This document shows positions 1-6,585 of a stretch of DNA of 13,167 bases, in pieces. This DNA comes from an uncultured Chloroflexota bacterium. Its GTDB lineage: Bacteria > Chloroflexota > Limnocylindria > Limnocylindrales > Limnocylindraceae. The notes under the pieces are model-generated. The model saw only the letters and a program-made list of their open reading frames with translations. It searched no databases and was not told where the DNA came from. Positions within the stretch are counted from its first letter, which is position 1. Each line of letters starts with the position of its first letter. Made by a program: the position numbers and the translations under genes. The stretch lies in contig CAINNT010000034.1 in NCBI GenBank assembly GCA_903851225.1, forward strand, positions 1 to 13,167. The letters are read 5' to 3'.

Positions 1-752
1 ATCGCAACCGGCACAACCGACACGCCGTCGAGCGGCCACCAGGCCCACGCCGCATCCGCAGCGAATCCCTCCGACGGCGCAAGCCAGCCGTACGCGTAGC
101 CTTCGATGAGTCCGAAGACGATGCCGCCGAGGCCGAGCGTGATCAGCGCCACGCCACCTACGTCGAAGCCCTTCCTTTCGCGCTCGGTGCGCGTCTCCGC
201 GACGGTGATCAGCGTGCCGATGACGGCGATGACGGCGATCGGAAGGTTGACGCCGAACGCCCAGCGCCACGATGCGTTGGTGGTGAGCCAGCCGCCGATC
301 ACGGGGCCGAGCGCCGCCATGCCGCCGATGACCGAGCCGTAGATGGCGAACGCGATCGCGCGATCCTTGCCGCGGAAGGTTGCGTTGACGATGCTCTGCG
401 TCGACGGCGCCATCGCCGCACCGCCGAGCCCCTGGAGGAGTCGCGCGGCGATCAGCGTCTCGCCAGACGGCGCGATCGCCGCCAGCACGGATGCGCCGGC
501 GAACACGGAGGTGCCGACAAGATAAAGGCGACGCTGGCCGATGATGTCGCCGATGCGACTCAACGTGATCAGCGCGGCGGCGAAGACGAGCGCATAGCTG
601 CTGTTCACCCACTCCGCCGCAGACGGCGTGATGCCGAGGTCGGTGATGATGCGCGGGATCGCAACGTTGACGATGGATGTGTCGACGATGATCATCGCCA
701 ACCCCAGCGCGAGGCAGGCGAGACCGATCCAGCGCGTTCGTGCAGAAGCCAT
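1..752 (-). CDS. DHA2-family MFS multidrug efflux transporter, C-terminus cut by window edge
   Basis: A major facilitator protein of the drug:H+ antiporter-2 (EmrB/QacA, 14-helix) type, expected in the cytoplasmic membrane. About 250 N-terminal residues are visible. The first helix carries the D-T-S-I-V-N-V-A segment typical of DHA2 proteins. Motif A follows helix 2 (R-I-G-D-I-I-G-Q-R-R), then motif B (R-L-L-Q-G-L-G-G-A) and a motif C-like G-P-V-I-G-G-W stretch before W-R-W-A-F-G-V-N-L-P. The ATG at 752-750 opens a protein starting MASARTRW. It lies 10 nt after the stop of the upstream lipid kinase gene, so it is probably the last or a late gene of the four-gene minus-strand operon. The reading frame is open to base 1, so the gene continues out of the window. 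Family assignment is firm. The substrate cannot be told; export of a metabolite tied to the operon is as possible as drug efflux. Confidence 0.93.
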   Translation of the reverse strand, partial: MASARTRWIGLACLALGLAMIIVDTSIVNVAIPRIITDLGITPSAAEWVNSSYALVFAAALITLSRIGDIIGQRRLYLVGTSVFAGASVLAAIAPSGETLIAARLLQGLGGAAMAPSTQSIVNATFRGKDRAIAFAIYGSVIGGMAALGPVIGGWLTTNASWRWAFGVNLPIAVIAVIGTLITVAETRTERERKGFDVGGVALITLGLGGIVFGLIEGYAYGWLAPSEGFAADAAWAWWPLDGVSVVPVA

Positions 753-762
753 CGGCGGGAGT

Positions 763-1701
763 CTAGGCGAGAAGCGAAAGCGCCGCAGGCAGCAGAGAGA
801 AGCGTGCGGGAAGCGCGCCGATCAGCTCGCCGTCCGCTTCGATTTCGATCGGACGAGTCACACCCACCCCGGGATCCGCGTGCGCTTCGGCACCCTTCGA
901 GTGGCGCACGTGCGGGTGCGTGTAGTGGGTCCCCCTGTACAGGCGCGGCAGGCTGATCACGAAGTCGCGACGCGCAAGGTCACCGAAGCGAACTACTTCA
1001 AGCTGCCCGTCGTCGAGCCGCGCCGTTGGTGCCACGTGCATGCCGCCACCGAACCATCCGCCGTTCGCAATGGCAACCGCCGCGGTTGGACCGCGTTGCG
1101 CCGCCTGAAGATCAACTCGGATCTCGGTTTCATCTGGTGCATAGCGAGCACCCGCACGCACTGTCGCAAGGCCAAAGGCGAGTGCGCCAGCGCGGCGCTT
1201 CAGTTGCGGATACTCCTCCAGCGCGTGTGCAATCTGCGCACTGATGCCGAACGAGGCGACGTTTAAGAAGAGTCGATCGACGCCACCGGCCAGGTGCACC
1301 ACGCCAAGGTCCACGCGCCGTGCCGCCGCGCCGCGCGCCAACGCACGCGCCGCCGCCACCGGATCTCGCAGGATGCCCGCCGACCGTGCGTAGTCGCGTC
1401 CCGTTCCCGCTGGGAGAAAGCCGAACGCCACGCGCGCGAGCGCCTCCGCGCCGCCAGCTGCGTACGCGCCATTCACTGCCTGGCTGCATGAACCGTCGCC
1501 CCCGAGCACGAAGATCCGCTCCGCGCCGGCGAGCACCGCATCGCGAGCGGCGCGCTCCGCCGGCCGCGCCTCACCGGACTGCGTGACGTACACATCGAAA
1601 GGACGCAGCGGTGCGAGCTCTTCCAAGACGCGATCGAGTGCGCGCGCCGCGCGGCCGCCGCCGGCGGCAGGGTTAACGATGAGGAGAGTGCGGTGCGAGA
1701 T
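763..1701 (-). CDS. Diacylglycerol/sphingosine kinase-like lipid kinase (YegS/BmrU/DagK family), apparent non-canonical start
   Basis: A cytosolic or membrane-associated lipid kinase of the DAGK catalytic family, which phosphorylates lipid hydroxyls such as diacylglycerol with ATP. Seen in the translation, numbered from 1701: the N-terminal nucleotide-binding strand and loop N-P-A-A-G-G-G (residues 10-16), the catalytic G-G-D-G-S motif (67-71), and L-P-A-G-T-G-R-D-Y-A-R (from about 96), where Arg replaces the usual Asn of GTGND. The C-terminal half fits the YegS-like beta-sandwich. The first ATG/GTG/TTG in frame is the TTG at 1626, but it would delete the NPAAGGG motif. The frame upstream is open back to a TGA at 1747-1749 and offers only ATC (1701-1699) or ATA (1716-1714). 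I chose ATC because AGGGAG lies 7 nt upstream and the product then begins xSHRTLLIVNP, as relatives do. It follows the dehydratase gene's stop (1713) directly and precedes the efflux gene by 10 nt. Family sure; start and lipid substrate uncertain. Confidence 0.85.
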   Translation of the reverse strand: MSHRTLLIVNPAAGGGRAARALDRVLEELAPLRPFDVYVTQSGEARPAERAARDAVLAGAERIFVLGGDGSCSQAVNGAYAAGGAEALARVAFGFLPAGTGRDYARSAGILRDPVAAARALARGAAARRVDLGVVHLAGGVDRLFLNVASFGISAQIAHALEEYPQLKRRAGALAFGLATVRAGARYAPDETEIRVDLQAAQRGPTAAVAIANGGWFGGGMHVAPTARLDDGQLEVVRFGDLARRDFVISLPRLYRGTHYTHPHVRHSKGAEAHADPGVGVTRPIEIEADGELIGALPARFSLLPAALSLLA

Positions 1702-1708
1702 GTGCGCG

Positions 1709-1714
1709 CTCCCT
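1709..1714 (-). promoter_or_regulatory. Ribosome binding site of the lipid kinase gene
   Basis: AGGGAG on the minus strand, 7 nt before the ATC at 1701-1699. It overlaps the stop codon of the upstream dehydratase gene. This is the main argument for placing the kinase start at a non-ATG codon rather than at the TTG 75 nt further downstream. Confidence 0.45.
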
Positions 1715-2837
1715 ATCGTGCAAGGAGAAAGCCGCGACCGATCCGGTCACCTTCATCCAGAACAAATCGGGCACTGCCCGTCATATGCGCGCTACCACGC
1801 ACCTCTGGGATAACCGCGTCGCGACCCGCCCAGCGTTCGCTGCGCAGCACACGACCGTGGAAGAGCGAGTCACGGCCGAGGATCGATTCGACGGCGATCT
1901 CTTGGCCAACTCCAACGAGTCCGCGCGCATGCAACACGGCGAGGCGCGCTGAAACGCCGGAGCCGGTGGGTGAGCGATCCACCTCCCCTTCAGCGAACAC
2001 GCAAAGATTACGCGAGTGGTGCGATGCATCTTCAGGGGTGCCGTCGATGATCGTGCCGTAGAGGAAGGAGAGATCGTCTGACTCGGGGTGCTTCACGCCG
2101 AGCGCCGCGGCGAGTGCGCCGCCCTCACGAAGTGCGGCGCGGCCCGCATCCGTGATCGCGCGGCCAGCCGCGGCGATCTGCGCCGCGTGTTCGGCGCTCA
2201 TCTCTAGTCCGAGCGCCGCGGCGCTGACAAGCGCGTAGAACGCGCCACCGTAGCCAACGTCGACGGTGACGCGACCAACGCCAGGGACGTCGAGCGGTAC
2301 GTCGAGAGCAGCGGCGAATGAAGGCACGTTCTCGAATCGCACTTCGCGCACCCGCGGCGTGCGACCCGCCGCCTGCGCCGCAGCAAGCTCCGCCTCTTCC
2401 ACGAGCGCCGTGGCGCGCACCAGGCCACACGGTGCGTCAATGCCGATCAAGGTTTCACATGCCACCGCAGGCACAGCTCCTGCCTCGATAAGTGCGGTTG
2501 CGAGTGCAATGGTGCCGTGCCCGCACATCGTGGAGTAGCCCTCGTTGTGCATGAAGAGCACGCCCACCTGCGCCTCGGTGTGATCCGGTGGAACCAGGAT
2601 GCCGCCGTACATGTCCGCATGGCCGCGCGGCTCCCACATCAGCAGCTTGCGCAAATCGTCGTGCTGCTCAAGTGCCGCGCGCCGGCGTTCGAGGATGTTG
2701 CGCCCAGGAAGCTCAGGGTAGCCGGCCACGACAATGCGGAACGGCTCACCACCCGTGTGGTAGTCGAGCACCTCGATCGTGCGACCGCTCGCGGCGGGGG
2801 GTGCACTCAGATTCAACCGAAGCGACTCTGGGCTCAT
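1713..2837 (-). CDS. Proline racemase-fold enzyme, probable trans-3-hydroxy-L-proline dehydratase
   Basis: A 374-residue member of the proline racemase/hydroxyproline epimerase/dehydratase family, close to the usual 330-370. Visible landmarks are D-Y-H-T-G-G-E-P-F-R-I-V (25-36), G-H-A-D-M-Y-G-G (72-79), the first catalytic loop M-C-G-H-G-T-I with Cys105, and the second loop D-R-S-P-T-G-S-G with Thr291. In this family a Cys/Cys pair marks racemases and epimerases. Cys/Thr marks trans-3-hydroxy-L-proline dehydratase (human L3HYPDH and bacterial relatives), which removes water to give Delta1-pyrroline-2-carboxylate. The call rests on that Cys-to-Thr change. It starts at ATG 2837, sharing ATGA with the stop of the upstream reductase gene, so translation is probably coupled. 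The reductase is exactly the partner needed to turn the product into L-proline. Cytosolic; no signal peptide. Epimerase activity is the less likely alternative. Confidence 0.9.
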   Translation of the reverse strand: MSPESLRLNLSAPPAASGRTIEVLDYHTGGEPFRIVVAGYPELPGRNILERRRAALEQHDDLRKLLMWEPRGHADMYGGILVPPDHTEAQVGVLFMHNEGYSTMCGHGTIALATALIEAGAVPAVACETLIGIDAPCGLVRATALVEEAELAAAQAAGRTPRVREVRFENVPSFAAALDVPLDVPGVGRVTVDVGYGGAFYALVSAAALGLEMSAEHAAQIAAAGRAITDAGRAALREGGALAAALGVKHPESDDLSFLYGTIIDGTPEDASHHSRNLCVFAEGEVDRSPTGSGVSARLAVLHARGLVGVGQEIAVESILGRDSLFHGRVLRSERWAGRDAVIPEVRGSAHMTGSARFVLDEGDRIGRGFLLAR

Positions 2838-3829
2838 CGTGGCAGCAGCGTACCCACTCCGCGCTCCTCTGCGGCGGTGAGTATCGCGTCTGCCAGCACC
2901 AGGTCGCAGGCGGAGATGCCGAGGTGATTCACGAGCGTCGTCACGGCGCCAGACGGCGCACCTCCAGAAGCGGCCCTGCTTAGCAGCTCACCGATCTGCG
3001 CATCTGCAGCGGGCCAGACCCCAGTTGAAGCACTTCCAAGCTTCCCCGCTGCGCGTGTTGCATCAAACTGCGACGCGCTGTCTGTGAGAATGCGAACTGA
3101 TCCTCGCGTGCGAAGTGCATCGACGAGTGCCCCGCTAATGGTTGTTGCATAATCGACGACGAGTAGCGTGGCGCCAAGCGTTATCGAATCGAGATCAATT
3201 TCGCGCGGCGCCGTATCAAACGCCACCGCCGTCACGATAATGTCCGCATCTTTCATTGCATCATGAACCGATATGGCAATACGATCTCCCGGCAGAAGCG
3301 GAAGCTCACTCGCCGCACGACGCGAATAGAAGGCAACTGGCGCGCCCGGGGCCAGCCGTTGCAGCACAGCGCGATGCGTCACCGCTTGTACGCCACCGCC
3401 GATGATTGCGGCCGAAAGCGCGCCGCCTACGCGCGCGCGTTCTGTTGTTGGGGGCGCGACATGGAGGCCTGCGCCGGAAACCGCCGCAGTCCGCGCCGCG
3501 GTGAGCGCCGCTGCGGCAACGATTCCGCGCAAGCCACTCGCCCCTGGTCGCTCCACCAGCACCACGCCGCTGATCGGCGCGCCGCCACCTCCGCTGATCC
3601 ACTTCGCGCCAGCCACCCTGCCGCCCAGCCCATCTATCGCCGCTGGCATCGCATGCGCAAACGGCGCGCCACCACCAAGGTCGAGCGGCATCTTCGGCGG
3701 CTGATGCGCGGCGCCGCTCGCTACGTCGCGGAGCGCACGCTCTACGAGTGTGATCTGCTGCTCGATCGGGGGGAGCAGCGAAGCAACATCCTCCTCGTTC
3801 AGGTAGCGGGTTTGGGCGGTTTTGCTCAT
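2834..3829 (-). CDS. Ornithine cyclodeaminase/mu-crystallin family protein, probable Delta1-pyrroline-2-carboxylate reductase
   Basis: A 331-residue OCD/mu-crystallin family protein, normal length. An N-terminal segment (Y-L-N-E-E-D-V, near 9-15) opens the substrate domain, which holds G-A-K-W-I-S and A-A-R-T-A-A-V-S-G. A Rossmann dinucleotide loop follows (I-I-G-G-G-V-Q-A-V-T-H, about 141-151), then D-I-I-V-T-A-V. The family includes ornithine cyclodeaminase, alanine dehydrogenase, ketimine reductases and the NAD(P)H-dependent Delta1-pyrroline-2-carboxylate (Pyr2C) reductases. Sequence alone does not separate these. The 4-nt ATGA overlap with a trans-3-hydroxyproline dehydratase homologue argues for Pyr2C reduction to L-proline. 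It starts at ATG 3829 (MSKTAQTRYL) and is the first gene of the minus-strand operon. Only 23 bp separate it from the divergent gene at 3853. Family call is firm; the exact substrate is inferred from context. Confidence 0.88.
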   Translation of the reverse strand: MSKTAQTRYLNEEDVASLLPPIEQQITLVERALRDVASGAAHQPPKMPLDLGGGAPFAHAMPAAIDGLGGRVAGAKWISGGGGAPISGVVLVERPGASGLRGIVAAAALTAARTAAVSGAGLHVAPPTTERARVGGALSAAIIGGGVQAVTHRAVLQRLAPGAPVAFYSRRAASELPLLPGDRIAISVHDAMKDADIIVTAVAFDTAPREIDLDSITLGATLLVVDYATTISGALVDALRTRGSVRILTDSASQFDATRAAGKLGSASTGVWPAADAQIGELLSRAASGGAPSGAVTTLVNHLGISACDLVLADAILTAAEERGVGTLLPR

Positions 3830-3852
3830 CGCCGCAGCGTATCATTCGCAAG
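3830..3852. promoter_or_regulatory. Compact divergent promoter region
   Basis: Only 23 bp separate the ATG of the OCD-family gene (minus) from the ATG of the pyruvyl transferase gene (plus). The plus strand has TATCAT at 3840-3845, 7 nt before ATG 3853, the spacing of a -10 box that starts transcription at the initiation codon. The minus strand reads AATGAT over 3842-3847, 12 nt before ATG 3829. Both candidate -10 boxes overlap, so the two promoters may exclude each other. I saw no convincing -35 box or Shine-Dalgarno site for either gene. The -35 regions would lie inside the opposite gene. Confidence 0.4.
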
Positions 3853-5103
3853 ATGTCAACTTCTGGTCATCAGCGCATTCTTCTTCGTGCGGCGAAGAGT
3901 CCGTTGCGCGCTGCGCCGGCACGCGAAACCCTCGATAAGAATCTGATCGGGACAAATAGCGGCAATCTGATCTTTAGCACTGCGGCGGTGCGCATGCTCA
4001 CCACGTCGCGCACGAGTGTTGCGACTGACATTTTCAACGCAAAGCAGGCTGACGCATCGTGGATCAATGAGCGATACGACCACTTTGTGATCCCGCTCGC
4101 GAACGCCTTTCGCCCCGACTTCTCCGACCACCTTGAGCAGATGAGTGCCTGTATTGAGCAGCTCAAGATCCCGGTGACGGTGTTTGGTGTTGGTGCGCAA
4201 GCGATGGGCGAGGGTGACCCTGCAGAGCTCGCGCCGCTCGCCTCACGTGTCCGCAGGTTCGTTGGTGCAGTGCTCAACCGATCGGCGAGCATCGGGGTGC
4301 GCGGGGAGTTCACGGCTAACTACTTGAAGTCACTCGGCTTCGGTTCCAGCCTGGTAGAAATCATCGGCTGTCCATCCATGTTCCTCACGGACGGAGTGAC
4401 GCGCGTTCCGACGCAGGCCCCAGAACTTGCTCCACAGAGTCGTGTGGCAATCAACCTGACCCCGCACATCAATGGCGTTCGCGAGATGGCGGAACGCCAC
4501 CGAAAGGCGTACCGAAACATTCGCTATGTAGCGCAAGATTCCCGAGACCTCCGGATCTTCCTGCAGCGTTCGTGGGACACGCCTCAAGAGGATCTGGATG
4601 GTGCCCCGATCACGCCACGCGATCCGATCCTTTCCCCCGACACGACCGCCTTCTACCTGGATCCACGCACTTGGATCGAAGAACTCACCCGGGTTGACGT
4701 TGCGTTCGGCACGCGAATTCACGGCAATATTGCGGCCCTCCTCGCCGGAAGGCCAGCCTTTGTCCTTGCACACGATTCACGCACGCTCGAGCTTGCGCGC
4801 TATTTCGAGATCCCGTACGCGGATGTGAGCGGGCCGGGTGGCGTGACAGATATCAACGCCGCCGAGATCTTTGCAAACGCAGACTACGCCGCGATGAAGA
4901 GCAATCACGCAGGTAGACTCCGCACCACCTGCACATTCCTCGAGCGCAATGGGCTGCACCACATCTACGCACCCGGTGAGTCGCCACGTGAGTTCGATGC
5001 CGCAATAGATGCACTCGCACTCCCACCGGCAGTCCGTGCGGCCTCACCGGCGCGTGCGGCGTATCGCGCTCTTCGGCGGAGATTTCGCGGCGGGAAGCGC
5101 TAG
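3853..5103 (+). CDS. Polysaccharide pyruvyl transferase family protein
   Basis: A 416-residue protein of the polysaccharide pyruvyl transferase family (CsaB/ExoV/WcaK type), which moves pyruvate from phosphoenolpyruvate to sugars of cell-wall or exopolysaccharides as a ketal. An N-terminal G-T-N-S-G-N-L-I-F-S segment (33-42) precedes the first Rossmann-like half, with V-T-V-F-G-V-G-A-Q (108-116) and S-I-G-V-R-G-E-F-T (146-154). The C-terminal half carries the family hallmark F-G-T-R-I-H-G-N-I-A-A-L-L-A-G (285-299), followed by D-S-R-T-L-E-L-A (308-315). The tail is basic. No signal peptide or membrane segment is seen, so it is cytosolic. ATG 3853 has no clear Shine-Dalgarno site, but TATCAT lies 7 nt upstream, suggesting leaderless mRNA. 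No glycosyltransferases or polymer-export genes adjoin it, so the acceptor is unknown. The gene ends against a convergent unit 34 bp away. Confidence 0.85.
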   Translation: MSTSGHQRILLRAAKSPLRAAPARETLDKNLIGTNSGNLIFSTAAVRMLTTSRTSVATDIFNAKQADASWINERYDHFVIPLANAFRPDFSDHLEQMSACIEQLKIPVTVFGVGAQAMGEGDPAELAPLASRVRRFVGAVLNRSASIGVRGEFTANYLKSLGFGSSLVEIIGCPSMFLTDGVTRVPTQAPELAPQSRVAINLTPHINGVREMAERHRKAYRNIRYVAQDSRDLRIFLQRSWDTPQEDLDGAPITPRDPILSPDTTAFYLDPRTWIEELTRVDVAFGTRIHGNIAALLAGRPAFVLAHDSRTLELARYFEIPYADVSGPGGVTDINAAEIFANADYAAMKSNHAGRLRTTCTFLERNGLHHIYAPGESPREFDAAIDALALPPAVRAASPARAAYRALRRRFRGGKR

Positions 5104-5140
5104 ACGTTAACGCGGAACTCCGTCACGTTGCCGTCGCTCA
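5100..5140 (-). pseudogene. Diverged duplicate of the ychF 3' tail (gene remnant)
   Basis: Read on the minus strand, this stretch encodes L-S-D-G-N-V-T-E-F-R-V-N-V followed by TAG (5102-5100). The end of YchF at 5548-5508 reads M-R-D-G-D-V-V-E-F-R-F-N-V and then TGA. Hand alignment of 5101-5140 with 5509-5548 gives 32 of 40 identical bases without gaps, and both copies stop at the corresponding codon. The remnant has no start of its own. It abuts the VOC gene stop (5138) in another frame, and its stop overlaps the stop of the convergent pyruvyl transferase gene. It is therefore a non-functional leftover. The VOC gene lies exactly between the remnant and the intact ychF. Confidence 0.7.
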
Positions 5141-5515
5141 GCCGATAACGGCGAACCAGCGGCCCTCTGGATCGGAGAAGGCAAAGGCACGCGGCCCGCG
5201 CGCAGAACTGATCTCGCTCGCCTGCACACCCCGCGCCACCAGCGCCGCGCGCGCGGCATCCAGGTCTGGGACGTGGAACGCGGCGGATGGGGTGGCGAGG
5301 TCGAGTCCGTCTGGGTTCTCGCGCATCAACTCCAGTGGCACGAGATCAAACGAGAAGTCTTGGTTCGCGAATCCCACTTTGACAACATGCAAGGCGCCAA
5401 CTTGGGTGCGTGCGCGCTCCACCATGCCCACCTTCTCTACCCAGAATCGGACGCAGGCCTCCACGTCGTTGACGTAGAGCACAACGAAGCCAACCTTCAT
5501 CTGCAGGTCAGACAT
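5138..5515 (-). CDS. VOC (glyoxalase/bleomycin resistance/dioxygenase-fold) superfamily protein
   Basis: A 125-residue single-unit vicinal-oxygen-chelate fold protein. The two beta-alpha-beta-beta-beta modules are visible: V-V-L-Y-V-N-D-V-E-A-C-V-R-F-W near the N-terminus, and A-A-F-H-V-P-D-L-D-A-A-R-A-A-L in the second half, ending F-S-D-P-E-G-R-W-F-A-V-I-G. The position usually holding the first metal-binding His, just before V-V-L-Y-V, is Phe. The Glu usually found in the final D-P-x-G-x-x-x-E strand appears replaced (F-A-V). So it may not be a classical metal-dependent glyoxalase; a binding or resistance role is possible and the substrate is unknown. ATG 5515 lies inside the end of ychF with an 8-nt overlap (ATGTCTGA), implying coupled translation. 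It is the last gene of the msrAB-ychF-VOC unit and is flanked downstream by the ychF tail remnant. Confidence 0.85.
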   Translation of the reverse strand: MSDLQMKVGFVVLYVNDVEACVRFWVEKVGMVERARTQVGALHVVKVGFANQDFSFDLVPLELMRENPDGLDLATPSAAFHVPDLDAARAALVARGVQASEISSARGPRAFAFSDPEGRWFAVIG

Positions 5516-5548
5516 TGAAGCGGAACTCCACCACGTCGCCGTCGCGCA
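5508..5548 (-). repeat. Intact copy of the duplicated ychF tail
   Basis: The 3' end of ychF. It matches 5100-5140 at 408 bp distance, with 32 of 40 aligned bases identical. The two copies are in direct orientation and bracket the VOC gene. Confidence 0.65.
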
Positions 5549-6581
5549 TGACGTACTCCTTCCCCTCCATGCGCACCTTCCCCGCCGCCTTGGCGGCGTT
5601 CATGGATCCGGCACTGACTAAATCGTCAAACGAGACGATCTCCGCCTTGATGAAGCCGCGCTGGAAGTCGGTGTGGATCACGCCCGCCGCCTGCGGTGCG
5701 GTCCAGCCCTTCTTGATCGTCCAGGCGCGCGCCTCCTTCGGCCCCGCCGTCAGGTACGTCTGCAGGCCGAGCGCGCCGAAGCCGATGCGCGCCAGCTGGT
5801 GCAGTCCAGATTCGCTCTGCCCCATGGAGGCGAGCAGTTCGGCCGCTTCGCTTTCGGACATGTCCACGAGCTCCGATTCGATCTTGGCGTCCAGGAAGAC
5901 CGCCTCCGCCGGCGCCACGAGCGCGGCGAGTTCGGCGCGCTTTGCGGCGGATGTGAGCACCGCTTCGTCCACGTTGAAGACGTAGATGATCGGCTTCGCG
6001 GTCAACAGGCCGAGCTCCTTGATCAGCGAGAGGTCCAGACCGGTGGTGGAGAGCGGCTCACCGCGATTCAGTGTGGCAACGGCGGCGTCGACCACGGTCA
6101 GCACCTCCGCGTCGATCTTCTTCCCCTTGACTTCTTTCTCGTAACGCGAACGCGACTTCTCCAGCGTCTCGAGGTCCGCAAAGATCAGCTCGGTGTTGAT
6201 GGTGCCGATGTCGCTCTTCGGCTCGACCTTTCCGTCTACGTGGATGATGTCCTCGTCGGCGAAGCCGCGCACCACCTGCGCAATGGCATCCGCTTCGCGG
6301 ATGTGCGAGAGGAACTTGTTGCCGAGCCCTTCACCGGTGGATGCGCCGCGCACGATGCCGGCAATGTCAACAAACGAGACGGGCGCTGGCAGGATCTTCT
6401 CCGAGCCGAAGATCTTGGCGAGCACATCCAAACGTGAATCTGGCAGGTTCACCACGCCAACGTTCGGTTCGATCGTTGCAAACGGATAGTTCGCCGCGAG
6501 CACGTTGTTCTTGGTCAGCGCGTTGAAGAGCGTGCTCTTGCCCACGTTCGGAAGACCGACGATGCCAATGGTCAGTGCCAT
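5508..6581 (-). CDS. ychF: Redox-regulated ATPase YchF
   Basis: A 357-residue member of the Obg-like P-loop family, close to the usual 363. The Walker A/G1 loop is G-L-P-N-V-G-K-S-T (9-17). The G3 region is F-V-D-I-A-G-I-V-R-G-A-S (70-81). The G4 position reads N-V-D-E (203-206) instead of NKxD, the known reason that YchF proteins prefer ATP to GTP. A coiled-coil helical insert lies near 130-170. The C-terminal TGS domain runs from about 274 to the end E-F-R-F-N-V. YchF associates with ribosomes and, in E. coli, dampens the oxidative stress response. Its start is 4 nt after the msrAB stop, with a GAAGG-like site in the end of msrAB. The pairing with methionine sulfoxide reductase therefore suits a redox-linked operon. 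A second, diverged copy of its last 12 codons lies beyond the VOC gene. Confidence 0.97.
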   Translation of the reverse strand: MALTIGIVGLPNVGKSTLFNALTKNNVLAANYPFATIEPNVGVVNLPDSRLDVLAKIFGSEKILPAPVSFVDIAGIVRGASTGEGLGNKFLSHIREADAIAQVVRGFADEDIIHVDGKVEPKSDIGTINTELIFADLETLEKSRSRYEKEVKGKKIDAEVLTVVDAAVATLNRGEPLSTTGLDLSLIKELGLLTAKPIIYVFNVDEAVLTSAAKRAELAALVAPAEAVFLDAKIESELVDMSESEAAELLASMGQSESGLHQLARIGFGALGLQTYLTAGPKEARAWTIKKGWTAPQAAGVIHTDFQRGFIKAEIVSFDDLVSAGSMNAAKAAGKVRMEGKEYVMRDGDVVEFRFNV

Positions 6582-6585
6582 GACG

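Noticed and set aside
628..1266. Plus-strand open frame of 212 codons across the MFS and lipid kinase genes
   Set aside because: Overlaps two well-supported minus-strand genes and yields a low-complexity basic product.
3263..3946. Plus-strand open frame of 227 codons running over the divergent region
   Set aside because: It covers the start of the OCD-family gene antisense and the start of the pyruvyl transferase gene in another frame. Its product is Arg-rich and unrecognisable.
5673..6437. Plus-strand open frame of 254 codons opposite ychF
   Set aside because: Fully antisense to the conserved YchF coding sequence. The Arg/Asp/Leu-rich product resembles no family.
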